A DNA stretch of 64,000 bases from Hydnum rufescens UP504 (Eukaryota > Basidiomycota > Agaricomycetes > Cantharellales > Hydnaceae): contig MU128912.1 of assembly GCA_014904985.1 (NCBI GenBank), positions 33,368 through 97,367 on the forward strand. The letters run 5' to 3'. Position 1 is the stretch's first letter. Every line of letters starts with the position of its first letter. Below, in pieces: positions 1 through 10,233 of the stretch. A program made the translations under genes and the position numbers. The notes beneath the pieces are model-generated. The model searched no databases. It was not told where the DNA came from and saw only the letters and a list, made by a program, of their open reading frames with translations.

Positions 1-246
1 GGGCCCATAGTTAGATTTCTTCACATTTTCTGAAACCTTCTCATGTTTAGAGGGCGAGGGGTTGACAGCATTGGAATTGTTGGCAGAATCAAATATACTA
101 GGGGCATTCCATGTGTCCAAGGCCTCTTTGTCAGACTGGATAGAAGTTGAATCATGGGAATGCCACTCTCTTTCCAGCCTTTCCTCCACCACCTTCTTGT
201 TTTGTGCCTTTTTCTGCTTCTTCTTCACAATAGGGACACTACTTTG
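1..246 (-). pseudogene. C-terminal fragment of a KDZ-transposase-like protein
   Basis: The minus strand is open across the whole segment and reads as a lysine-rich, then Ser/Asn-rich tail (SVPIVKKKQKKAQNKK, then VVEERLEREWHSHD). That style resembles the charged C-terminal tail of fungal KDZ transposases. A TAA lies in frame just inside the adjoining terminal repeat. The minus-strand KDZ reading at 20244-21713 ends at the opposite copy of the same terminal repeat, so these two pieces may once have been one gene split by the ~20 kb unit between them. This is inference; the family match of the tail alone is weak and the segment is cut by the window edge. Confidence 0.35.
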
Positions 247-292
247 GACCTCTTAGGCTGGCTTCCACTACGCAGGAAAGGACCTAAGAGGT
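247..292 (+). repeat. Left terminal inverted repeat of the giant KDZ unit
   Basis: Begins GACCTCTTAGGCTGGCTTCC and ends CCTAAGAGGT. Its reverse complement recurs at 20196-20243 with only a few differences. The repeat is itself flanked by CCTCTTAGG and CCTAAGAGG, an internal inverted 9-mer. Confidence 0.7.
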
Positions 293-2410
293 CTCAGGCT
301 GCTAAGTGACCACTAGGTCAAGTGAGGCTGCTCATAGGGTCTGAGAGCTTCAGGAGCTGATACTGTCTCATTGGAGCCTCATTTGCTTTGACATTGGAGC
401 TGCTTCAAGGCACTATTGGAGCTACTCCTAAGCTGTTAATACTACTGTACCTATTATGACCAGCTCATTTCTGCATTCAGCAGCTGCTCTTGAGGGGCCG
501 AGTAGCTGCAACAAATTAGCAGCCTCAATAATTCTATATTCTAGTGGCTCATTTCTTCCTTCAGGAGCTATTCCCCATAGAGCAGCTACTGGTATTAATC
601 CAAGTAGCTGCTCATTGCTCTGTTTCAAAGCTACTCACCTTGGAGCAGCTACTAGTCTTCACTCAAGTAGCTCCAATACATCAGGAGCTCCAATCAATTC
701 TTCATTGGAGCCACCCATTTCTTAATTTAGCAGCTGCCTTTGATTTGAGCAGCTGAAAGAAATAAGCAGCTCCAATTAATTCTTCTTTCAGGGGACTGCT
801 CCCCATAGAGCAGCTACTGGTATTAATCCAAGTAGCTGCTCATTGCTCTGTTTCGAAGCTACTTACCCTGGAGCAGCTACTAGTCTTCACTCAAGTAGCT
901 CCAATACATCAGGAGCTCCAATCAATTCTTCATTGGAGCTACCCATTTCTTAATTTAGCAGCTGCCTTTGATTTGAGCAGCTGAAAGAAATAAGCAGCTC
1001 CAATTAATTCTTCTTTCAGGGGCTGCTCCCCATAGAGCAGCTACTGGTATTAATCCAAGTAGCTGCTCATTGCTCTGTTTCAAAGCTACTTACCCTGGAG
1101 CAGCTACTAGTCTTCACTCAAGTAGCTCCAATACATTAGGAGCTCCAATCAATTCTTCATTGGAGCTACCCATTTCTTGATTTAGCAGCTGCTTCCATTT
1201 GAGCAGCTCCAATTAATTCTGTATTGCAGCTGCTCATTCCTTCATTCAAGAGTTCCTCACATTGGAGCAGCTACTAGTTTTGGCTCCCAGTAGCTCCAAT
1301 GGATGAGGAGCTCCAACTACTTCTATAGTGGAGCTGCTCATGCCTTCATTCAGCAGCTACTCTCCATCCCAGTAGCTGCAAAAAATGTGCAGCCTCAATT
1401 AAATCTATATTGAAGCTGCACATTCCTCCATTCAGCAGCTCCCCTCCCCACAGCAGCTACTCGTCTTGATTTAGGGAGCTCCAATAGGTGAGGAGCTCCA
1501 TTTAATCCTACATTGCAGCTGCTCATGCCTTGATTAAGCAGCTACCTTTGATGCAAGCAGCTCCAATCACTTGATATTGAGGCTGCTCATTCCTTTCCCC
1601 ACTAGCTACTCACCCTCATACAGCTCCTAGTATTGACCTGAGCAGCTGCAAAAAATGAGGGAGTTCAATTCATTCTACATTGGAGCTTCTCATTTCTTCA
1701 TTCAGGAGCTACTCTCCCCACAGCAACTACACTAGTCTTGATCCATGCAGCTACTCATTTCCACATTCAGGAGCTACTCACCTTGGAACAGCTGTAACAA
1801 ATCAGTAACTCCAATGAATTTTCTATGTTGGAGCTGCTCATGTCTCCATTTAGCAGCTATTCTCCTTGATGGCAGCCACTATCATTAACTCCAGCAGCTG
1901 CAATGAATGAGGACTCCCCATTAAATCTCCATTGGAACTGCTGATTTCTCCATGCAGGAGTCAGCCTTCTTGCAGCCACCACTAGTACTGATCTATGCAG
2001 TTGCAACAGGTGACAAGCTCAAATTGATTCTATATTCAAGCTGCTCATTCTCCATCCAGCAGCTATCCTCCTTATGACAGCTCCAAGTATTGACCCAAGC
2101 AGCTGCAGTAAATGAGGAGCTCCTATCAATTCTATAGTGAGGTTGCTAATTCCTCCATTCAGCAGCTACCTTTCCCACAGCAGTAACTAGTACTGATCCA
2201 AGGAGCTCCATCTGGGTATTGGTTGTCTTTCTGGCACTGGTATTAATGACCCAAGTAGCTGCTCATCAGATGCTATTCCTCTTACAGCAGCTACTTGTAT
2301 TGATCCAAGTAGCTGCAAGAAATGAAGAGCCCCAAAATAACTCCACATGGGAGCTGCCCATTTCACCCCCTTCAGCTATCTCAAAAACTGTAAGCACAGT
2401 ATTAACACAT
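293..2410. repeat. Left subterminal AGCAGCT-rich array
   Basis: About 2.1 kb dense in GAGCAGCTAC, AGCAGCTGC and AGGAGCTCC words with no convincing coding frame. Three tandem copies of a ~235-bp unit are visible starting near 559, 795 and 1028 (each with CCATAGAGCAGCTACTGGTA). Further right the units decay into scattered AGCAGCT words. It abuts the 3' end of the KDZ gene. Subterminal repeats like this commonly bind transposase; that role is inferred here. Confidence 0.75.
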
Positions 2411-2425
2411 CACTGCCTAACTGGC

Positions 2426-5400
2426 TTAAAGTCCACCTATTTCATCTTCCCAACTTTCACAATCCTCCTCCATCCTAGACTGCAAAACAAACTCTACTAA
2501 GTAATCATCTACCTCCGTCTCCTCAGGCTGCAGTTCCTCTATAGTGGTCCCATCAATCTCCTCTTCTTCTGGACTGAAACCAACATTTTGCAGGTCTCCT
2601 GGTAACTCCTTTTCCATACCTTTCAGATGTTCTGGCCATGGCAAGTCACGCCCTAACTGTACAGTTTTCAGGACTGCCCACCAGGTAATCCCAAGTGAGT
2701 GTAACCACTTCTTGCGATTGTTCAGCTGGAATGTAAGAGCAGGATCTAGAATGGGCCCAGCCACAGCACATCAGATAGTATCTGAAGACTTGACAAATGA
2801 GAACAAGCCTTTGCAATCCAGTTGTACACACTGCGTTGCCTCCCATTCCTCCGTGAGCCACAGTGCCAGTGCCCGGAACTCATGGCAGAGCCGGACAATC
2901 TCCTCGCGTGCGCGATCAAATACCTGGATGGCCTTGATACCTTCTCGGGTGGCATCATCTGCAAGCCAAGCAGGAGGTGTATCCCCCTCATCCAGATCGA
3001 GACCCGCATCCTCCCACACACTTTCATCAAGATCTATGTTAAAGAGTCGGTCTATGTCAATTTCCTTTGGGATCTGTTTTTTCGCGTGCACTGTTGATCG
3101 CTGTTTCAAGTCTTTGAGGCGGCTGCAAATTTCATTGTAACGTCGGGCGAGTCTCTTGATCCCGGGGGACCGCCGTTTGATGGCATCGGCTGTTTGAGCA
3201 TGGGCCTTATGATCTGTGAAGGATAAAGTTCAATGTTAATTACAATAGAGCAAGCTTGATCTCGTACCTAAAGATGCCCGAAAGTAGGCACGTTCCAGTC
3301 GTTCTGATTCAAAGCGACGTTCGCGCACACGGTTCCGAACCCGTTGTTTTAATGCACGAGCTTGGAGGCGTAGTGCCAGGAAAGCATCACTTTGAGCCTT
3401 GCGTAAAGTTCTGGCACACGCTTTGTCTTTGTCCATCAGCTGTTGGACACCTTTCTTAATGCGGCCCGATAGTCGTGCCAGGGATGCCTCTAAGTCAGCT
3501 TGTTGAATCGAGAGATCCAGCCGACGGTCAGCAGCACTGTCATCGTCTGGAAGTGTTGCCAAATCATCAACTATTCGTTTCATAGTCGCTTGGGTTGTTG
3601 CTTGTGACTCAATCATACTGAGAAGATTGCTGACAAATGTGCCAACCAGGTTCTTCGAAGCGACTGAAACCATTTGTCAAATTTCAATTATAGCTAGATG
3701 ATGTGCGGTAGCAGAAACCCTAGTACAACATACCAGGTAGCGGCTTGGCTTGGGCAGCCACTTGGTCCTTCCAACTTGAACGTAGTGTATCGAAGTCAAT
3801 ACCACAGCACTCGAGACGAATTTTTGCCTCTTCTTGGCGTGTTACTGCGCGCATCAAGTGGTTGACTAACCAGCTACCTATGTGTTGCATGCTCGTCTCA
3901 TCCATATGCGTAATTTGGAGATTTAAAAGAAATAGACGCCGGTTATGCTGTCGTTATAATATCATTAATTTAATCTTCTACTATACGAACCGAGTACTTA
4001 CACCTGACACGCGGCAGATTGAGATGAGTTTCTTCAGTGCGCCCCAACAGCGTTCACACCCTTCACCATCAGATAAACCGAACCCATCTCGTTTTTGCGG
4101 GTGGTAAATGCACTGGCAAGGCCACTGATGTCCGAATGCGTGGAATACCGAGATTCCCCATTCGATCCGATCTGATATCTTAGGCATCAAGTTCCACTAG
4201 ATGAATTACAAATTATAGTCGCCCAGTTCTCAATGGAAACCATCAACTCACTTTGACGGTGCTACGATGCAAGTTACAGCCCACATCATACAACACCCCC
4301 GCCCTCCACCATGTAGGGAGTTCACGAAACAGAACCTCCAGTAAGGCAACAGCATAATACTGTTTTTCCCCCGCTGAAGTTACGTTCGCCATCAAGATGA
4401 CCCGGTCATGGCGGCATATCATTCCCATAAGGCCTGTATCCGCAAACACACTCGTTGACGCCTTCTCACGATGTTCATTTGCTGCTAGGAAAGATCTCTC
4501 ACAGCCGTCCAGGACCGAGTCTGGGACCCTCAGACCAGGTTCCACACGATCTTCGGCTTCAAGATCATCGGTCCCTTTAGATGCCTTTGCCCTCGTCGAT
4601 TTCGTTCCACGTCGGCTTTCCACGTGGTTTTTCGCACTCGCAATATCTGCTGGTGTCACGAAACAAGTGCGCACCAGCTCGATCTCGATGTCCCCTGCAG
4701 TGCCGCGGCAACGCACCTGCTGAAAGCATGCGTCAAGACACTGTATAGAATCGAAGCTAATTGGATGCATAGGGATTAAATAATAATCAAAGTGCTGTAA
4801 TTACTCCCCAAAACTTACTGTTTGTTCGGAGCCTTTTCAGGTTTCGAGGGGAAACAGAGTGAACATCGTGAACGCAAGTATGGGCTTGGTGCTTCGTCGT
4901 TCCCAGATGGCTTGTGGTCCTCCTCCTTGAAATAATGTGATGTCGCCGTACGATCCCTGCTCATCTCTTCTACCACCTCACTAGACAACACGCGTGCACT
5001 AGGCAAACCCCCCCCGCAGCACGATAGGCTTCCACGACGTTGCGTGTTAGTTCATCAGCGCGTTGCTGAACAAGTTGGAAATATTGCAATGCCTTTGAAA
5101 AAGGCTTCCGTAAAGACTCCTACAAAAATTTGATCAGAACGCGATAGATGCAGTCCTAATAAGTGAATCATACCGTGGAAGGTACCTCGTATGCCTTCTG
5201 GCCCAGGTATGCTGTGAGAGCTGCAGTCCATGCGGAGATGTTCGGGATACCATTCAAAAAAAAAGTCGACGCCCAGAGTAGATGGTTGATGTCGAATGCA
5301 AATGTCGGGCGTACTGGGCTGCCCGGGAACAGTCCGAGCCCCAAAAGTGTTAACGGGAGAGGCTGGCAGTCGCAATACGTGAGGGAGAGGTGATCAATCC

Positions 5401-6036
5401 CTAATATGTCAGGGAATATGTGAGAACGGACCCTGAAGAGGGGAGTTGACTGTACATACGGTCTCCGTATATAGCAAGCACACGAACATTTCGTGCTGGA
5501 ATGCCACATGTGCATGGCAAGGGATCTGGGGGTGGGCAACTAGAGCGCCCATATTTGGTTCCCTCACACCATCGTAGGAAAGGCATTACGAGGTTGGGGA
5601 CCAGGTTTCGCCAGCGTTGTGCGGTCAGGTGTTTCCAACGGGTATGACGTGAGGTAGTCTCCACATCAAATGAGAGCTGGGAGGAATAACCTTCCCCCAG
5701 GAGTTGCGAAGGGCGCAAGTCGCTTAAATCAAGCCAAGGTGACAGTGGAGTGTCAGCACAGTCTTGGTCCCTTGTTTCGACGGCAGCGAAATTCCGGGAG
5801 AGGTATTCTGATGTAGGTGTCGCCAGGACTGACGAGTGTCCTGGCGAGGCTTCGAGTGGTGCTTGGATCGTAGCTTGTTGGGAAGGGGGGGTCGATGGGA
5901 CAGCTCGAATTCCCCCATACGCAGATGTGGTCAACCTCCGGCCTCGAAAAGCAGCCCCCACACCAGGGAGCCGACGTTTGCGAGGTTGTTGTTCTAGTGC
6001 TGCATGAGTCAACAACCAAGTTCCACGAAAAAGCAC
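2426..6036 (-). CDS. KDZ-family DNA transposase (CxC-type), multi-exon
   Basis: Minus-strand split gene. The N-terminal cysteine-cluster region has CTCGIPARNVRVL (about 5510) and then SLTYCDCQPLPLTLLGLGLF (about 5360), the CxC-type domain that accompanies fungal KDZ transposases. The core follows with CLDACFQQVRCR (about 4740), ADTGLMGMICRHDRV (about 4430), AGVLYDVGCNLHRS (about 4290), SVFHAFGHQWPCQ (about 4140) and GLSDGEGCER (about 4070), all typical KDZ blocks. A long helical C-terminal part continues to about 2426. Introns that fit GT-AG include 5401-5459 and 5120-5173. There is one frame problem at the eight-C run near 5007-5014 and one TAG near 2775, so the gene is nearly but not provably intact. 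The start is uncertain. It is the likely mover of the surrounding unit, cutting and pasting DNA in the nucleus. Confidence 0.85.
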
Positions 6037-6719
6037 GACTACTCACCTAAGACCCCACCCTGGCTTACTGGAGGTGCCAATTTCCGCGAGAGGCGACCTC
6101 CGGGCCTGCTCATTATAGAGAGATGGAAGATGGCACGTATTCCTAGCTTCCGTGTGCACAGGGACGGTTTTGTGAATGCAAGCAAGCAGCCTTGAGGCGA
6201 GCACAGCAGAGTCTGGGCCTCCGAGAAGACCGTCTGACGTAGTGGGGCACGTGGCGCTTAGGTAATACCGGAGGCGATCCATCGAGTCAGCCAGAGAGGG
6301 GGAAGGGGGGAGAATAGGGGGGCATCCGATCAGGAGGAAAGAGGCATACTGTGGAATATATAGTAAACGTCGTAAAATAAACCGAGTAAGGTGGCAAGCC
6401 TAGCCGGCAGTTGTTGATCGGCTCTTACGCACCGTGCATTGTGCCGAAACTAAGACTTCGTTAGACACAGACTGGTCTCAGTATCCTAGTACAAGATCTT
6501 GGGGTCAGATCAGATCCAACCTGATTCCAGGTGCTTAGGTCCCATGATCAATGACAATAATACATATTGTATTTTCAAGTCTACATGCTACAATGGACCT
6601 AATTACCCGAGAGTAGCCTTCAAGGTGCTACAATCGGAAAAGAGAGGACGAAAATGTCAGAAGGAAACATTACGGGTGTAATGTACGTAGTTCCTAAAGA
6701 CGACTTTTTTGGCATGTGA
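6037..6719. other. Intergenic segment upstream of KDZ gene
   Basis: No gene recognised. It holds the presumed promoter side of the minus-strand KDZ gene, and an open minus-strand stretch at 6043-6282 could be an additional 5' exon. A G-rich stretch lies near 6296-6321. Confidence 0.4.
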
Positions 6720-8104
6720 CTTTAGGCTAGAACTCATGGTAGCAGGAGAGACACTCCCATATTCTCCAAGGGCAATGGCAATGATTCCAGCGACATATGG
6801 GGCAGCCTATTATTACAATCGCATGTAAGTTGTTTAACGCAACCTCCCAAAAGAGAAATGTATTTCACCAGAGATTCCTGACAACACGGTGGTAGCGGTT
6901 GGGGCACCGATATACGCCAAGAGGATGTTGACACCGGGGGCCCAAACATCCTTCCATGTGGAGTGCCGCATGAGAACATTGCGAGCATCATGTCAGTGGA
7001 AAATCATCTCACCAAGATCGCCCCATAGTTCGAGAAGTAGGCCTTGACATTCTTGGAATCAATAGCACCAGCGGTGTTGGCGGTAGAGACAGTCGCAGGA
7101 GACGTGGTCTTTGCATCTACGTTCGAATTACCACTGTAAGTCGAAAATAGTCAGCATCTTGGATTAGCTGTATGACAGGAACCTGGCACTGACGCCGTGA
7201 TGGTGAAATGAAGGCCCCCAGAGATGGCCTGAACACCGGTCGATGAGAATTAGTTGCAGGAATCGGGCAAGGAGCGTGGTTTTGTGCTTACATTACTGAC
7301 TGCGGTATTCAGAGCTGTGTTCAGGCCACCGCCCAGGCTCATGTTGACGACGGATGGCCGTCTGGAAGCTTTGGCACGTTGGTAGGCAAAATTGACACCG
7401 GAAATGACATCTGAGGTCCACCCACTGTCCGCATCGGAAAGGACCTTGACTGCGATACCCTTAGTGCGTGTTGCGAATCCGTATTTTGCACCAATGGCCT
7501 AGGGGAAATGACCTTAGCACTGGCATCGAATGAGGCTTGTGATATGAATAAATACTGTGGCCATGGTGTGGGCTCGTGGCTATGACATAAGTTAAGACAA
7601 TGAGTGTTCCGGGTTGGGGCGAGGCACTGACCCATTCCCATCCTTATTGGCATAACTGCCAAATGTGGTGCCCCCAAGACACACGACCAGCGAAGGCGAC
7701 GTGCCTGGTATATACTCCAGTGTCTGGAGTGAGGACCCGAAATCAAAACATGAAGCGAGCCACTAACCAATTCCATAAACGTCAACTCCATAACCTCCTG
7801 TCGTCCCCTCGGTCTCGACCAAGTCTCGTCCATCGAGTATTTCGGCAGAAAAACTTTCATCCCGAACACTACAGGACGAGGACGAAATAGAGAGGGTGCA
7901 CATCAACTGCGAGTCTTGCGTCCCACTTTCAGCGTACTTACTGGAGGCGATGCTGTCCTGTTCTATAAAATCGACGTCGTTGGAGTTAAGCACATGATCG
8001 AGAGCAGCACCTCGAGGAATGCATGCATATCTGTTGAAGGCAGTATTATAAAGATGAGTGACTTCTTGATAGGCTGAGGCATCTTGAGTCGTGACTCTGG
8101 CCAA
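6720..8104 (-). pseudogene. Subtilisin-like (S8, proteinase-K-type) protease remnant
   Basis: The minus strand reads in pieces as a secreted fungal S8 protease. The inhibitor-I9-like propeptide end is HVLNSNDVDFIEQDSIAS (about 7940-8020). The Asp block is DTGVYTR after a spliceable intron (about 7700). The core has KGIAVKVLSDADSG and ASRRPSVVNMSLGGGLNTAL (about 7330-7490), GNSNVDAKTTSPATVSTA (about 7090), DVWAPGVNILLAYIG (about 6930) and PYVAGIIAIALGEYGSVSP (about 6760). The catalytic His region has no clean HGTH, a G-run near 7675 shifts the frame, and the Ser block reads SGIS before a frame break instead of GTSMA. Family activity (broad endopeptidase, secreted) is probably lost. Its position inside the transposon suggests capture of a host gene. 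Confidence 0.75.
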
Positions 8105-8875
8105 GGAAGTAACATTAAGTGATTCACCTGATTCACATTATCTTTGAGGACACTACGGAGTCAAGCCTATTAGAGCAGACAAGAGGTGCATGATGAAACA
8201 AGTCGTACACGATATACGAGTCTGGTTTAACAGGGCCAGATGACTTTATGAGAGTACTTGGGGTAGAGGTGCCATGAGTAGGGAAAAAAGGGCGAGAGAA
8301 GGGGGGTTCGTCTTTGGCCGGATTTCAGCCTCACGTGCGAATCAATCGTCCCTGATCTCGGTGCATCAGAACTTGACGGCATGGCGGATGTGTCTGATAT
8401 GCCAATATCCACACCTAGTGTTGCCACGACTTGCGCTCGCGCACCCAAGTCACAAGTCAAGTCGCCGGAAGTCGTTCCGAAGTCGAGTCAAGTTGAGTCG
8501 TTCCTACGAGTGTACGACTCCATAGTAAATGAATGCAACGATGTGCGGCTCGAGCCGACTCAAGTCGCAAGTCAAGTTGCCGGAAGTCGAATCGAATCGA
8601 GTCGAGTCGAGTCAAGTCGAGTCAAGTCGAGTCGCGGCGACACTATCTACGCCCAAGTCTCTAGGACAAAGCACAATTATTTTCATTTCCAGGTGATATC
8701 ATGACTTTCAGTCTCGTGTAGACAGGTAAGCATCAAATCCTTTTATTCGCCTTGTCCAGGTATTGCTGAATGAACTGAGACTTTTACAGTAAGACAATTC
8801 TAGCTCAGCAAGGCCCGACGAGCACTACTTCAAACAACTCAAGTATGACTGGAGACAACAAACGTGCGATTGCAG
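8105..8875. other. Intergenic segment with GTCGA microsatellite
   Basis: No gene supported. It contains a short impure repeat of GTCGA/GTCAA near 8585-8636, with related AAGTC words from about 8448. Confidence 0.5.
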
Positions 8876-9539
8876 TCAGACATGGTCACTGTTAAGTCCC
8901 TTCCCCCTCTCCAATTCTTCAGTCAACTGGTTGTTAATCATTTCCAGTTTTTCCCCATATTCTATCGCCGCTCCCCATTTCTCTTCCAATTCTTGAATCC
9001 GCCACTTGGCCTGACGGATTTCCTCCATCAATGCAGCGACGTCCATGTCAGTGTGGCCGGGTTGCTTGCCAAGGTATTTCTTGGATTTCCTTTGCATCTC
9101 TCCTTTCGTTTGCGTGTTTGGTTCACCCCCATTTTCGGTCTCAGCTTCTGGATCGCCTTCCATGTCCGTGTCACCTTCCGTGTTGCCTTCTGTATCGCCT
9201 TCTGTCTCGGCTTTACCTCCCAACTGAATCAATTCTGGCTCATGGTCGGGAGCGTCGTTTTTGCTGTTATTCTTCAGTCGGGTCTTGCGCATCCATGCAG
9301 TTTGCAATGGGGTTCTCACCTTATCATATGGAGGGTAGGGAGTTTACTTTGTGGCCCCGAAGAATGGATAGTGAATAATTAGAGATAGTGAATAGACACA
9401 GATATTGATATCTTCCTAACCTTTTACTGCGTGCATATCTCGCCCGCCTGTTGGCTGCCTTAGCCACAAGCCTCTCTTTTTCAGAAGCATATTTAGCAGG
9501 TCGTCCACGGCGCTTTCGGTTGGTTGGGGAAGGGTCCAT
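8876..9539 (-). CDS. Small AT-hook / coiled-coil protein, KDZ-associated copy 1
   Basis: Exon 1 starts at an ATG (9537-9539) and encodes an AT-hook core, KRRGRPAKY, followed by a basic Arg/Ala segment (ANRRARYARSK); a donor fits at 9419-9420. A later exon (about 9319-8876) encodes an acidic Glu/Gly/Asp/Thr repeat (EGDTEGNTEGDT) and then a coiled coil (RIQELEEKWGAAIEYGEKLE). The exact acceptor is unresolved. A paralogue with the same order lies at 25969-26622, also beside KDZ sequence. AT-hooks bind the minor groove of AT-rich DNA; a role in binding element DNA or as a KDZ partner is speculation. I do not recognise a named family. Confidence 0.55.
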
Positions 9540-10233
9540 GAATTGGCTGTGACAGAGTAACCACTGCTAGATCTTGAAGGATCCTCTTAGATATTAAGCC
9601 AAAAATACAAGGGTATGCATGTTGAGTCCAATTACATAAGAGGGCGCTTAATGTCGCCAAAATTCGTGTGAGGTGGAGTTGTGTCTCAATGACCAGCAGC
9701 ATTCCATCGATGCACATGGTTACCATGCAGTAGTGAAAGACATATTTTGTTAATATTTAAACTGTATTTTTCGACTTGTCGCCGAAATTCGTCCTTAGCT
9801 ATGGGCCAACTCCAGTATTGTCCTTAATCAGTGGCAACTTGCTACGTGTAGTCCATTGATACATACTAATGCACATCAGATATAGTTATTGTATCGTACC
9901 GGAAAAACTTGCCGCCTTGTAATGATCTCCACGTTAAATTGCTTGTCTCGATTGGATACTCACCCGGCTGCTCAATTCGGAGATTGCCTGATCACCATGC
10001 ATTCAGTGCATGGCCTTAGAATTACCCAATGCTTTCTCCGTTCACCGTTGTCACCGAACCCGAGGGTTTCTTTGTATTATATCATACTTCGGCAGCTTCT
10101 GTAACGGAGTTTTCGAGCGCCTGCCCATCAGTAAGATCTACCACACTTAGGAGCCTGCATCGCTGACAATCGTGCCACTCCATAGTTTCGACCGTATATC
10201 TGCTTTGTTAGAACAACACCCGTGTTGTATCCC
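9540..10233. other. Intergenic region between divergent genes
   Basis: About 700 bp separating the minus-strand AT-hook gene from the plus-strand gene at 10234. No repeat or RNA gene seen. It presumably holds both promoters. Confidence 0.4.

Noticed and set aside
8585..8636. GTCGA repeat as a functional binding array
   Set aside because: Short impure microsatellite; nothing beyond low complexity is visible.
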